From Mycolicibacterium neoaurum VKM Ac-1815D (GTDB lineage Bacteria > Actinomycetota > Actinomycetes > Mycobacteriales > Mycobacteriaceae), in NCBI RefSeq assembly GCF_000317305.3, contig NC_023036.2, forward strand, positions 744,001-808,000: 64,000 nucleotides of DNA, given 5' to 3'. A program made the translations under genes and the position numbers. The stretch's first letter is position 1. Each line of letters opens with the position of its first letter. The notes under the pieces are model-generated. The model was given only the letters and a program-made list of their open reading frames with translations, was not told the origin of the DNA and ran no database searches. Below, piece after piece: positions 1 to 10,392 of this stretch.

Positions 1-110
1 AACCAGGCGGCGAAGGTGGCATTGGCCGCGATGATGCGGCCCTCCGACGTCAGCAACACATGCCCGGATGGCGAATCGTCCCAGAAGTCCGCGCGGTCCG
101 GCTCGGTCAT
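1..110 (-). CDS. PAS-domain signalling protein, N-terminal fragment (RsbP-like)
   Basis: Only the first 36 or so codons lie in the window; the gene runs off the left edge. It starts at the ATG at 110 and reads MTEPDRADFWDDSPSGHVLL, continuing into a typical PAS opening (TSEGRIIAANATFAAW). The start codon overlaps the stop of rsbQ in an ATGA arrangement, so the two genes are co-transcribed and probably translationally coupled. In Bacillus the partner of RsbQ is RsbP, a PAS-PP2C phosphatase that activates sigma B under energy stress. Assigning this gene as the RsbP counterpart rests on the PAS start and the RsbQ neighbour; the phosphatase domain is outside the window. Confidence 0.6.
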   Translation of the reverse strand, partial: MTEPDRADFWDDSPSGHVLLTSEGRIIAANATFAAW

Positions 111-907
111 GTCCGGATGGCGAAGTCCGCTATGGCGGCCGCCGTGGCCTCGGGAGCGCTGACATGCGGACAGTGACCGATCGCGTCGAGGGTGACCAGC
201 GTGCTGTCCGGCACGTGCCGGTGCACGTACTCTCCCACCTCACGCGGCGCGATGACATCCTGCGAGCACTCGATCACCAGCGTCGGCACCGGGATCTTCG
301 CCAGGTCGGAGCGATTGTCGGAGAGGAAGGTCGCCCGCGCGAACACCCGGGCCCGGTCCGGGTCCGTTCGGCAGAAGGCCGCCTCCAGTTGGTGGTGCAG
401 ATCCGGGCGGTCGGGATTGCCCATGATGACGGGAGCCATCGAATGGGACCAGCCCAGGTAGTTTGCGTCCATCGATTCCAGCAGCTCGTCGATGTCATCG
501 GGGGAGAAGCCGCCCCGATAGTCGCCGTCGTCGATATAGCGCGGAGACGGTGTCACCATGACGAGCTTGGCGAACCGATCGGGCCGATCGATGATCGCCA
601 GCGCCCCGATCATGGCGGCCACCGAATGCCCGACGAAGATCACTCCGGTCAGGTCGAGATCCTCGACGATGTCGAGCACATCATCGGCGTAGCCGGACAA
701 CTGCGCGTACCGGTCTGCATCCCAGGCCGCGGGGTCCGAGGCTCCGGCACCGACGTGATCGAACAGCACTATCCGAAACCGCGAACGCAAACTCTCCACG
801 ACCGGTCGCCACAGGTTCTGGTCGCACCCGAACCCGTGCGAGAGCAGCAGTACCGGTGCATCGGCACAGCCGACCTCGGTGATGTTGTTCCGCACGCGCG
901 CCCCCAT
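107..907 (-). CDS. RsbQ-like alpha/beta hydrolase
   Basis: A 266-residue alpha/beta hydrolase of the RsbQ type. The nucleophile elbow is GHSVAAMIG (Ser95), the acid is Asp217 in CSQDVIAP, and the histidine is His245 in GHCPHVSAPE, a motif characteristic of RsbQ. In Bacillus RsbQ is needed for the PAS phosphatase RsbP to sense energy stress and switch on the general stress sigma factor, probably by handling a small hydrophobic ligand. Here the gene lies immediately upstream of a PAS-domain gene with a 4-base ATGA overlap, as in rsbQP. The start is the ATG at 907. Its true ligand is unknown; a generic hydrolase role cannot be excluded. Confidence 0.75.
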   Translation of the reverse strand: MGARVRNNITEVGCADAPVLLLSHGFGCDQNLWRPVVESLRSRFRIVLFDHVGAGASDPAAWDADRYAQLSGYADDVLDIVEDLDLTGVIFVGHSVAAMIGALAIIDRPDRFAKLVMVTPSPRYIDDGDYRGGFSPDDIDELLESMDANYLGWSHSMAPVIMGNPDRPDLHHQLEAAFCRTDPDRARVFARATFLSDNRSDLAKIPVPTLVIECSQDVIAPREVGEYVHRHVPDSTLVTLDAIGHCPHVSAPEATAAAIADFAIRT

Positions 908-935
908 GATCGCTCAGCATAGGGCGCGCCCGGAA

Positions 936-3086
<2,151 letters not shown>

Positions 3087-3381
3087 GGGGTTCCTTCTCT
3101 GTCGAACTCTGTCGGACACATCGCGCTGTTCGGCTTCGCTGACGAGCGTGCACGTGGCTCCGGAGCACGGGAGTACCCGTTGACGGCCGTGTCTATTCTG
3201 CGAGATCCATCACGACTGGTGCCGGCCCATTCGAGCGTCGCCGCGTCGTCACACAACCCTGCACCATCCGCACCGGTCTCGCCACCTGCCTCTATTCCGG
3301 ACGGCGCCACGTGGTACCGAAGGTGCTGTGCAGAAACAGGATTGATGGCGCCCACGGCACGTCGCTGTTTACCCTGACACA
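3087..3381. other. Intergenic region between glgX and the FGE gene
   Basis: Divergent control region of about 295 bases serving glgX (leftward) and the formylglycine-generating enzyme (rightward). I see no convincing gene, repeat or operator in it. Confidence 0.5.
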
Positions 3382-4260
3382 ATGCTGACCGAACTGGTCT
3401 CCCTTCCGGGTGGCACCTACAGAATGGGGTCGACCGCTTTCTACCCCGAGGAGGCCCCGGTCCACACCGTGACCGTCGAGCCGTTTCGGATCGAACGCCA
3501 TCCGGTGACCAACGCGCAGTTCGCCGAATTTGTCTCCGACACCGGGTATCTCACGGTTGCCGAACGGGCATTGGAGCCGGCCGACTTCCCGGGCGTTCCG
3601 GCGGCCGACCTGGTGCCCGGTGCCCTCGTCTTTCGGTCGACGCCCGGACCGGTGAACCTCGCGGATTGGCGGCAGTGGTGGGTCTGGGAACCCGGGGCGT
3701 GCTGGCGGCGGCCGTTCGGCGGTGACTCCTCCCACGATGACCGCCCAGACCACCCCGTGGTGCAGGTCGCCTACCCCGACGCTTTCGCCTACGCCACCTG
3801 GGCGGGCCGACGGCTACCCAGCGAAGCCCAGTGGGAGTATGCGGCGCGGGCCGGTTCCACCACCGCCTATGCGTGGGGTGAGCAGGTACGGCCCGAAGGT
3901 CGACTGATGGCCAACACCTGGCAAGGGCAATTCCCCTATCGCAACGATGGTGCGCTGGGCTGGTCGGGAACCTCTCCGGTCGGCACATTCCCGCCCAATG
4001 ATTTCGGCCTCGTCGACATGATCGGCAACGTTTGGGAGTGGACCACGACGCGTTTCGGCCGCCATCACCGCATCGACGGTGGCGTCGACAACGGTTGCTG
4101 CCCGCCGCCACCGTCCGGTGACCCGACTGTCAGCCACGCGCTCAAGGGTGGTTCGCACCTGTGCGCGCCGGAGTACTGCCACCGTTACCGCCCGGCCGCG
4201 CGGTCCGCTCAGTCTCAGGACAGCGCGACCACTCACATCGGTTTCCGCTGTATCGCCTGA
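3382..4260 (+). CDS. Formylglycine-generating enzyme (sulfatase-activating)
   Basis: A 292-residue FGE-sulfatase-domain protein. It oxidises the cysteine of a CxPxR motif in sulfatases to formylglycine, using oxygen and copper. It opens with the usual VSLPGGTYRMGS and carries RLPSEAQWEYAARAG, DMIGNVWEW and a terminal GFRCIA. The redox cysteine pair of true aerobic FGEs is present as CAPEYC (Cys261 and Cys266) followed by HRYRPAAR, so this is a catalytic FGE and not one of the many cysteine-less relatives such as EgtB-like proteins. It resembles Rv0712 of M. tuberculosis. No sulfatase gene is adjacent, so its targets are elsewhere in the genome. Confidence 0.88.
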   Translation: MLTELVSLPGGTYRMGSTAFYPEEAPVHTVTVEPFRIERHPVTNAQFAEFVSDTGYLTVAERALEPADFPGVPAADLVPGALVFRSTPGPVNLADWRQWWVWEPGACWRRPFGGDSSHDDRPDHPVVQVAYPDAFAYATWAGRRLPSEAQWEYAARAGSTTAYAWGEQVRPEGRLMANTWQGQFPYRNDGALGWSGTSPVGTFPPNDFGLVDMIGNVWEWTTTRFGRHHRIDGGVDNGCCPPPPSGDPTVSHALKGGSHLCAPEYCHRYRPAARSAQSQDSATTHIGFRCIA

Positions 4261-4285
4261 TAGGTCATCGGCGACGAAAAGCGTT

Positions 4286-4885
4286 TCAGGACAGTGCCAT
4301 CCATGTCCCGAGACCGATCATGACCACCGCGATCACGATATCGAGTGCGCGCCATGTCGCCGGATTGGCGAAGAGTCCGGCCAGCTTGCGGGCGCCCAGA
4401 CCCAGACTTGTGAACCACAGCGCGCTCGCGGCGACGGCACCCGCGCCGAAAAGCCAGCGCTGCTCGTGGTGCTCATTGGCCAGCGATCCGAGTAACACGA
4501 CGGTGTCGAGATAGACATGCGGGTTGAGCCACGTCAGGGCCGCGGCGGTGAGTAGCACCTCGACGAGCCGGGTCGGGGCCTGCTCGGCCGGCGCTAGCCC
4601 GGCCGGCCGCAGCGCCCGGCGTGCGGCCAGCAGGCCGTACCCGATGAGGAAGGCCGCTCCGCTGAGTTTGACGACGGTGACGGCGGTGGGGTGGGCGGTG
4701 ATGACCGCGCCGATACCGGCGATGCCCGCGGCGATCAGGATCAGGTCCGAGACGGTGCACAGCGCGATGACCGGCACGACGTGCTCGCCGCGGATGCCCT
4801 GACGCAGTACGAACGCATTCTGCGCGCCGATGGCAGCGATGAGCGCCATCGTGGTCAGGAAGCCGATGAACAGCGGTGATGCCAT
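4286..4885 (-). CDS. LysE-family amino acid exporter
   Basis: A 199-residue inner-membrane exporter of the LysE/ArgO type, predicted to expel basic amino acids such as lysine or arginine. It shows the family start ([21 protein letters not shown]), about five or six hydrophobic segments and the conserved [17 protein letters not shown]. The start is the ATG at 4885. In mycobacteria and corynebacteria lysE usually faces its LysR-type activator lysG. Here the divergent position holds insertion-sequence debris and no regulator, so this copy is an orphan exporter. An ArgP/LysG-like regulator does occur in the window, near 47 kb, but it faces a different operon. Confidence 0.85.
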   Translation of the reverse strand: MASPLFIGFLTTMALIAAIGAQNAFVLRQGIRGEHVVPVIALCTVSDLILIAAGIAGIGAVITAHPTAVTVVKLSGAAFLIGYGLLAARRALRPAGLAPAEQAPTRLVEVLLTAAALTWLNPHVYLDTVVLLGSLANEHHEQRWLFGAGAVAASALWFTSLGLGARKLAGLFANPATWRALDIVIAVVMIGLGTWMALS

Positions 4886-4984
4886 GGTCTCGACGCTAAG
4901 CTGCTGCCGCGATCCAGTACAGCTAACGATTCTTACTTCAGTTAAGAATTGCTTATGTGGGCGGTTGTGTTGTCGTCCGCCGCG

Positions 4985-5290
4985 TAGGGCTCTGTCGATT
5001 TTGTCACGGGGAGCAACGTGATGTCTCAGGACATCGGTGACAGTTCTGCGGTCTGCCCGATGTCGCCCACCCACTATTCGCATCCATGTGTTGGCGGGCA
5101 GGTTCTCCGTGCGGTGACGCCGTCGGCCCATCGTAGGGGCGCGTTTACCCAACTCGTAGCACGACTTTCGCGAGATGCCGTGCTCGGCGCAGGACGTCGA
5201 CACCGCTCCCGAGCGGCCGAAGTGTCGCCAGCAAGACCGCCCAAATCGACACCGACGCCCTGAGGGGCAACACTTGCGCAGCAACTGCAT
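4985..5290 (-). pseudogene. Remnant of an IS481-like transposase and element end
   Basis: Leftward, out-of-frame pieces resemble the N-terminal helix-turn-helix of IS481-type transposases ([19 protein letters not shown]). The match runs between two frames, so the reading frame is broken. At 5019-5045 the sequence GATGTCTCAGGACATCGGTG resembles the terminal sequences I recall for IS481-like elements. Only the first part of a transposase and one end seem to survive, so the middle is deleted. The debris sits where a divergent regulator of lysE would be expected. The family assignment is from pattern memory and is tentative. Confidence 0.4.
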
Positions 5291-5301
5291 CGGGCGTAGA
5301 C

Positions 5302-5336
5302 TCGAACATAAGTGGCGCTCCTAGTGTTTTAGTGGG
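5302..5336 (+). repeat. Left terminal inverted repeat of the ISL3 element
   Basis: Imperfect partner of 6685-6719, with 26 of 35 positions matching in inverted orientation. Conserved blocks are TCGAAC, CTCCT, TTTT and GTGGG. Confidence 0.55.
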
Positions 5337-5475
5337 CGTCTTTGTGCTGTTGAGGGTTGATTTGCAGTGCAGTGCAAGAGGTTCAGCGGGTCGTTCGTGA
5401 AATGAAGGACGCGCACGCGGCGTGCCTCTAGGTTTCGGGGTTACCACACCAACCTCAACCAGAGGATCGATCCGC

Positions 5476-6699
5476 GTGCGCGTCAGTACTGCATTTAACC
5501 GTCTTCTTCAGATTCCTGGTGCATCCGTGGTCGAGGTGTCGATCGGCGACCGCGACGTCGAAGTCACCCTGCGCCCCACAGCCCGACTGCTGAGGTGCCC
5601 CTGCAGCAAACGCGTCCGGTCAGTCTATGACCGCCGCCGGCGGCGATGGCGACACCTCGATCTGGGCACCAAACGACTGTGGCTGACCTACGACATCCGC
5701 CGACTGCACTGCCCGGATTGCGGTGTGACCACCGAAGAGGTGCCCTGGGCCCGCCCGGGAGCCAGGTTCAGCCGAGACTTCGAAGACACGGTGCTGTGGC
5801 TGGCCCAGCGCACCGACCGCACGACAGTGTCCACACTGATGCGCTGCGCCTGGGAATCGGTCACCTCGATCATCAAACGCGGAGTCGCTGAGCTGCTCGA
5901 CCAACGTCGACTAAGGGCCCTGTATCAGATCGGTGTCGACGAGATCTGTTACCGCCACCCGCACCGCTATCTCACCATCATCGGCGATCACACGTCTGGC
6001 ACCGTCATCGATGTCCAACCCGGAAAGAGTCGCGAATCACTCGCTAAATTCTATACAAGCCAACCAGATTCGACCCTCGCCGGAATCCAAGCGGTCACCA
6101 TGGACGTCAGCAGCGTCTACACCGCAGCCACCCAAGAGCACCTGCCCCAGGCAACGATCTGCTACGACGGATTCCACATTCTGCAATGGGTCAACCGTGC
6201 ACTGGACCGTGTCTTCTCCGAGGCTGCCGCTGGGCCAGACCGAGTCCACATGTCCTCAACGCAATGGCGGACCACCCGCTGGGCGCTGCGCACCGGAGAG
6301 GACAAACTCCCCGACGACAAACGCGCCCTGGTCAACGAGATCGCCAAACAGAACCGGCACGTCGGGCGGGCATGGGCACTCAAAGAACAAGCTCGCGACC
6401 TCTACCGCTACGACCACGAACCCGGCGCTGCACGCCAACTCCTCAGAGCCTGGATCACCGCCGCCAAACGCTCCCGCATCCCGGCCTTCGCCGCACTGGG
6501 CAAACGGTTCGAGGTCTACACCGAACCCATCCTCGCTGCGATTGAACTCAAACTGTCCAACGCACTCGCCGAAGGCATCAACGCCAAGATCCGACTCATC
6601 AACGCACGCGGCTACGGACATCACTCAGCCGAAACACTGACCTCGATGATCTACCTGTGCCTCGGCGGGCTCCACATCAAGCTCCCCACGAAAACCTGA
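5476..6699 (+). CDS. ISL3-family transposase
   Basis: A 407-residue transposase of the ISL3 family. The N-terminal zinc-finger region has the CPCSK and LHCPDCGVTT cysteine pairs. The DDE-type catalytic core follows, with GVDEICYR, TMDVSSVY, CYDGFHILQW and the late glutamate in SNALAEGINAKIRLI. The frame is intact, so the element could still be active. I chose the GTG at 5476 because the protein then begins VRVSTAFNRLLQIPGA, as family members do; an upstream GTG at 5422 would add 18 unconserved residues. An AGAGGA lies about 9 bases before the chosen start. Confidence 0.88.
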   Translation: MRVSTAFNRLLQIPGASVVEVSIGDRDVEVTLRPTARLLRCPCSKRVRSVYDRRRRRWRHLDLGTKRLWLTYDIRRLHCPDCGVTTEEVPWARPGARFSRDFEDTVLWLAQRTDRTTVSTLMRCAWESVTSIIKRGVAELLDQRRLRALYQIGVDEICYRHPHRYLTIIGDHTSGTVIDVQPGKSRESLAKFYTSQPDSTLAGIQAVTMDVSSVYTAATQEHLPQATICYDGFHILQWVNRALDRVFSEAAAGPDRVHMSSTQWRTTRWALRTGEDKLPDDKRALVNEIAKQNRHVGRAWALKEQARDLYRYDHEPGAARQLLRAWITAAKRSRIPAFAALGKRFEVYTEPILAAIELKLSNALAEGINAKIRLINARGYGHHSAETLTSMIYLCLGGLHIKLPTKT

Positions 6700-6719
6700 G
6701 GAGTAGCACATAAGTTCGA
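6685..6719 (-). repeat. Right terminal inverted repeat of the ISL3 element
   Basis: Inverted, imperfect copy of 5302-5336. It includes the last codons and stop of the transposase (stop at 6697-6699). Confidence 0.55.
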
Positions 6720-6983
6720 ATATGAAAGTATCCAGGGTCCGATCAGCACGGGGGGCCTGCACCGCGACTGCTGTCGCCGAGGGGTTCGACGGTCCCGTGA
6801 TGGACCTCCAGAGCCAGTTGCCAAAGTCTTCGATGAACTTGCCTGCCCCATCAGAATCCTCGAAAGCTTGGGTATCGGCATGGACGCCACCTACCTCGAT
6901 TCGTTTGTCGACGCTCTGATCGATGAGCTCGCTCCGGTGCCACCGGAAGTTGATGTGGGGCCGGGTTTGGGGCGGTTGGTGGA

Positions 6984-8207
6984 TTGTCCGCGGCCGTGGT
7001 CGATGACGAGGTCTTGTTGGGTGTGTTGGCGTCGGCGGTGTCGGCGCGCAATCTGCTCGATGTCGTGATTGCCTCGGCGGTGGCGGCGGCCGAACGGGCC
7101 GGTGTGCCGGGGAGGCGGCACCTACGCACCGGGGCTGATTTGCTCCGGTTGTTGGGGATGGCCCCGGGTGTGGCGGCCCGGGCGGTACGGGTGGGGCGGA
7201 TGGCACCCGCGCTGCCGGCATTGGTCTTGGCGCAGCGGTTGGGTGGGATCGGTATCGAGTTCGCCGATGCCGTCGGCAGAGGTGTCGCGCACGTGGAGTC
7301 TCGAGCACCGTTGTCCGACGAAGAACGGGCGGTGGTGGTGCGCGCGTTGATGGTGCAGACCAGCCCGGCGGAGGTGGCGGCGAAGGCGCGGGCGATCGCC
7401 ATCGACCGTGGTGCGAGTTGTCCGCCTCAGGAGCGGGTGGTGCCGGTGGCCGAGGACACCACGCTGAATGAGATGACTGTGGTGCAGAACGCTGAGGGCC
7501 GGTTTGAGGCCACCCTGGATCTGGACGTCGGTACTGGGGAAGAGTTGTGTGCGGCGTTGGATCCGTTGTGCCGGCCGGTCCCGCTACCGGATGGCTCGGC
7601 GGATCCGCGGTCGATCACCACCCGTCGGGCGGAGGCGATCGGGCAGGTGTTGCGCACCTATTTGTCGCAGTCGAGGCGTCCGATGTCTGGTGGGGTGCTC
7701 CCGCACGTCACCCTCATCCGACCGGTAGCCGCAGAGGCATCGGTGGGTGGTGGGGAAACGGTGGACCGGTTGGGCTTCGGTGGGCCGGTCTCCGCGGCGA
7801 CCGCGGAGTTGATCGGTTGTGATGCGACGTTGACCTCGGTGATCGTCGACCACACCGGGGTGCCGCTGGATGTCGGGCGCGCCCAGCGGTTGTTCACCCC
7901 GGCCATCCGTAAAGCGCTGGCCGTGCGCGATGGTGGGTGTGCGCATCTGGGGTGTGGGCGCCCGGTGTCGTGGTGCGATGCCCACCACATCCAACCCTGG
8001 AGTGCCGGGGGTGCAACGAGTTTAGGCAACGGTGTGCTGCTGTGCCGGTTGCACCACAGCCTCATCCATCACTGTGGCTGGCAGGTCTACCTCGGTAGGG
8101 ACCGCCACCCCTGGTTCATCCCGCCCCACGCACCCGGCGGGCCCGAACCGGAGCATCTGCGCTCCCACACCCGGCGCACCATGACCGACCTACCCACCGC
8201 CGCATAA
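6984..8207 (+). CDS. DUF222 / HNH endonuclease-domain protein (13E12 repeat family)
   Basis: A 407-residue member of the actinobacterial 13E12 (REP13E12-type) family: an N-terminal DUF222 region, then a C-terminal HNH domain (LGCGRPVSWCDAHHIQPWSAGG and LCRLHHSLIHHCGW) with the expected zinc-binding cysteines and the HH pair. These multicopy proteins have no settled role; the HNH fold predicts nuclease activity. The only start in this frame after the stop at 6951 is the TTG at 6984. A different frame beginning at ATG 6880 encodes MDATYLDSFVDALIDELAPV and then VPPEVDVGPGLGRLVD, which looks like the usual N-terminus, so a frameshift near 6980 probably separates the two parts. The ISL3 element lies 160 bases upstream of that ATG. 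Confidence 0.75.
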   Translation: MSAAVVDDEVLLGVLASAVSARNLLDVVIASAVAAAERAGVPGRRHLRTGADLLRLLGMAPGVAARAVRVGRMAPALPALVLAQRLGGIGIEFADAVGRGVAHVESRAPLSDEERAVVVRALMVQTSPAEVAAKARAIAIDRGASCPPQERVVPVAEDTTLNEMTVVQNAEGRFEATLDLDVGTGEELCAALDPLCRPVPLPDGSADPRSITTRRAEAIGQVLRTYLSQSRRPMSGGVLPHVTLIRPVAAEASVGGGETVDRLGFGGPVSAATAELIGCDATLTSVIVDHTGVPLDVGRAQRLFTPAIRKALAVRDGGCAHLGCGRPVSWCDAHHIQPWSAGGATSLGNGVLLCRLHHSLIHHCGWQVYLGRDRHPWFIPPHAPGGPEPEHLRSHTRRTMTDLPTAA

Positions 8208-8268
8208 CCTCAAGGCCCCAAAGCTGCAGCGCACCTTGACAACTAAACAGAGAAGCCGGGCCGACGTG

Positions 8269-9198
8269 TCAGGAGGCCTGCGCCGCCTCATCGGCGGTGA
8301 TGTTCAGCACCGCCTCGTGGATGAGGGCGAGTACAGCATCGAGCACCGCGCCCGCGTGCTTGCCGCGTGCGTAACTGCGCAGCACCACGCGGCGGGTCCC
8401 CAGGCCCGGCACGTCGACCGTCTCGACACCGTCCTGCGGCATGCCTCGCAGCGCAAGCATCGGGATCAGCGTCATGCCCTCGCCAGCGGCCACCAGTGCC
8501 AAAGCGGTCTGGGTGCCGAAGTAGCGGTGCACGATCGGCTGATTCAGTCCGATGGAGCGGCTCAGCCGCGCAGCCGCCCTGGCCGTCGCCGACGACGGTT
8601 CGACGCCGACCCATGGCAGCGGCAGGCGGCCCAGTTCGGTGACATCGGTGGCCAGGGTGCCTGCCGGCACCGCCAGTTTCCATGGTTCGTCGAGCAGGGG
8701 TACCTCGACGATGCCGGCCGGCGGCCGTCTCGGTGTATCCGCGGAATCCAGTTCGACTATGGCAGCGTCCAATTCGCCATCCTTGAGCGCGCGCATCAGC
8801 GGCTCCTGGTCTGCCTCGACGATCTCGAACCGGATGCCCGGCATTTGATGGCGCCACTCCGGCAGCATCGGCGCGATCACGACCGACAGGAAGCTCTGGA
8901 ACCCGCCGAGGCGCATGGTGCCGTGGATCTCGGCTTCGCCACGCTCCAGCTGCAACTGTGCCTCGGCCAGTGCGCGTTCGATCTGCTGCGCGGCCTCGGC
9001 CAGGATCTGGCCCTCGTGGGTGAGCGCCGAACCGTTGGTGGTGCGGGTGATCAGGACGCGGTCTGTCTCACGTTCCAATCGGGTGATCTGCTGCGAGACC
9101 GCCGACGGCGTCATCTGCAGGTCATCAGCTGCGGCGAGAACGCCGCCTTCGCGGGCCACCGCCAGTAGATAGCGCAGTCGGCGCGGATCGATCTCCAT
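8269..9198 (-). CDS. LysR-family transcriptional regulator
   Basis: A 309-residue LysR-type regulator. The N-terminal winged helix-turn-helix is clear (LRYLLAVAREGGVLAAADDL then TPSAVSQQITRLERE, residues 9-45). A substrate-binding domain of the PBP2 type follows from about residue 90. It faces the small membrane protein gene at 9298 across a 99-base gap, the standard arrangement for a LysR regulator and its target. The start is the ATG at 9198. The effector is unknown. Confidence 0.85.
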   Translation of the reverse strand: MEIDPRRLRYLLAVAREGGVLAAADDLQMTPSAVSQQITRLERETDRVLITRTTNGSALTHEGQILAEAAQQIERALAEAQLQLERGEAEIHGTMRLGGFQSFLSVVIAPMLPEWRHQMPGIRFEIVEADQEPLMRALKDGELDAAIVELDSADTPRRPPAGIVEVPLLDEPWKLAVPAGTLATDVTELGRLPLPWVGVEPSSATARAAARLSRSIGLNQPIVHRYFGTQTALALVAAGEGMTLIPMLALRGMPQDGVETVDVPGLGTRRVVLRSYARGKHAGAVLDAVLALIHEAVLNITADEAAQAS

Positions 9199-9297
9199 TC
9201 ACAAAAACTACATTGATAGTACACATCTATTCAATTGTGTTTAACGCACACAAAGTTGATACTTCTGCTGGTTTGGATGGCACGAAGGCGGTTTTCG

Positions 9298-9651
9298 ATG
9301 ATTGCGGCAACCCTTGGTTGGGTCGGGGCGGCGGGTACGTTGTTCGCGTACCTGGCGGTCAGTCGTGGTTGGCTCGGCGGGAAGTCGCGCCGCTACGCCG
9401 CGCTCAACATCACGGGTGGACTGATGGCGGGCGCCGCCGCGGGGATGTATGGCGCCTGGCCGAGTGCCGCGTCGAACCTCGTCTGGGCGTTGATCGGGGT
9501 GGCGTCCTTGTCGACCCATCTGCGGGAGGCACGCCGACATCGGCTGGTGCTGGTCTCGACCATGCCGGCACCGCGCTACTCGCTTCGGCGGGTCATCGCC
9601 GCACCGTCGACTCCGGCCGCGCAAGTCGCCGAGGCGCAACCCTGCGCCTGA
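9298..9651 (+). CDS. Small membrane protein (CBU_0592-like)
   Basis: A 117-residue protein with about three hydrophobic segments (AATLGWVGAAGTLFAYLAVS, then YAALNITGGLMAGAAAGMYG and ASNLVWALIGVASL), followed by an arginine-rich cytosolic tail. The first part resembles small bacterial membrane proteins annotated as CBU_0592-like, whose function is unknown. I chose the ATG at 9298, which places the first membrane helix at the N-terminus. Earlier in-frame starts at 9235 and 9277 would add a basic, less typical leader. The neighbouring divergent LysR gene is the likely regulator. Confidence 0.6.
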   Translation: MIAATLGWVGAAGTLFAYLAVSRGWLGGKSRRYAALNITGGLMAGAAAGMYGAWPSAASNLVWALIGVASLSTHLREARRHRLVLVSTMPAPRYSLRRVIAAPSTPAAQVAEAQPCA

Positions 9652-9693
9652 GCGCACAGTCCGCGCCGACGCTTCGGCAGACGAGGGAGAGTT

Positions 9694-10353
9694 TCACCCC
9701 ACCAAGGTGCTGGCGGCCTCCACCATGTGCCCGGTGACGGTAGCTGCTGCTCCGTCACCGTCGCCGGATTCGATGGCGTCGACGATGTCGTAATGACGCT
9801 TGGCGTTCATGTTGCGTATGGCGCGGTCGACGCCGGAGAACATGATCGACATCCGGATGCTGCCCTCCAACGAGGTCCACTGGTGCACCAGCGTCTCGTT
9901 GCCGGTGAGCTGGCACATGGTCCGGTGGAACCGGAGGTCGGCCTCGATTCTGTCCTCCAGATTGGCCTCGGCCCAGCGGTCCATATCGTCAACAGCGGCG
10001 CGCAACGTGGCGACGATGTCGACCCGCTCGGCGCGCGACGCGAGCTCGCGCGCGGCCAGCGATTCGAGCGCTGCCCGCACGTTGAAGATGTCGCGGATCT
10101 CCTTGGCGTCGAGATGGCGCACCGACAACCGGCCGCGGGCTCCCGCCGAGATGAGCCCCTCCTGCTGGAGCTGGCGCATGGCCTCGCGCAGCGTGCCGCG
10201 GCTGATCTGGAGCGCATCGGACAGATCCGTCTCGACCAGGTGGGTACCCGGCGTCAGCTGGCCCGTGGTGATCGCCCGGCGCAGCGCGGTCAGCGCCTGC
10301 TCACGCAGACTCGTCTTCTCCAACCGCAGCAGCGATGTGGAATCCACGGACAT
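9694..10353 (-). CDS. GntR-family (FadR subfamily) regulator of the carbohydrate locus
   Basis: A 219-residue GntR regulator. The winged helix-turn-helix occupies residues 10-75 (SLREQALTALRRAITTGQL, then LQISRGTLREAMRQLQQEGL). An all-helical FCD effector domain follows, with the conserved metal-site pattern (DLRFHRTMCQLTGN). The start is the ATG at 10353, six bases after AAGGAG. It is the promoter-distal gene after mfs and the two transketolase genes, but also has a possible operator of its own at 10368-10390. The shared GTCAAC motifs suggest it represses itself, the leftward transport/transketolase genes and the rightward kinase/isomerase operon. Confidence 0.85.
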   Translation of the reverse strand: MSVDSTSLLRLEKTSLREQALTALRRAITTGQLTPGTHLVETDLSDALQISRGTLREAMRQLQQEGLISAGARGRLSVRHLDAKEIRDIFNVRAALESLAARELASRAERVDIVATLRAAVDDMDRWAEANLEDRIEADLRFHRTMCQLTGNETLVHQWTSLEGSIRMSIMFSGVDRAIRNMNAKRHYDIVDAIESGDGDGAAATVTGHMVEAASTLVG

Positions 10354-10367
10354 GCCGCGCTCCTTGA

Positions 10368-10390
10368 TTGTCAACATTCAGTTGTCAACA
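10368..10390. promoter_or_regulatory. Putative GntR operator, autoregulatory
   Basis: Two direct copies of TTGTCAACA (10368-10376 and 10382-10390) lie in the 39-base gap upstream of the GntR gene. They share the GTCAAC core with the sites at 13647 and 13679. Confidence 0.5.
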
Positions 10391-10392
10391 CC

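Larger units (their letters stand above)
5302..6719 (+). mobile_element. ISL3-family insertion sequence, about 1.42 kb
   Basis: The element contains one ISL3-type transposase gene. The 35 bases at 5302-5336 (starting TCGAACATAAGTGGCGCTCC) match the reverse complement of 6685-6719 (starting TCGAACTTATGTGCTACTCC) at 26 of 35 positions by my hand alignment, so I take these as imperfect terminal inverted repeats. The right repeat overlaps the last codons of the transposase. The flanking octamers (GCGTAGAC and ATATGAAA) are not identical, so I see no target duplication; the exact ends may be off by a few bases or one flank may have been rearranged. The left side abuts an older IS481-like remnant. 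Confidence 0.65.

Noticed and set aside
4886..5290. Full extension of the LysE frame to a start near 5290
   Set aside because: The added 135 residues are translated IS remnant; the conserved LysE N-terminus begins at the ATG at 4885.
5302..6719. Target-site duplication of the ISL3 element
   Set aside because: The 8 bases on the two sides (GCGTAGAC and ATATGAAA) do not match, so I do not claim one.
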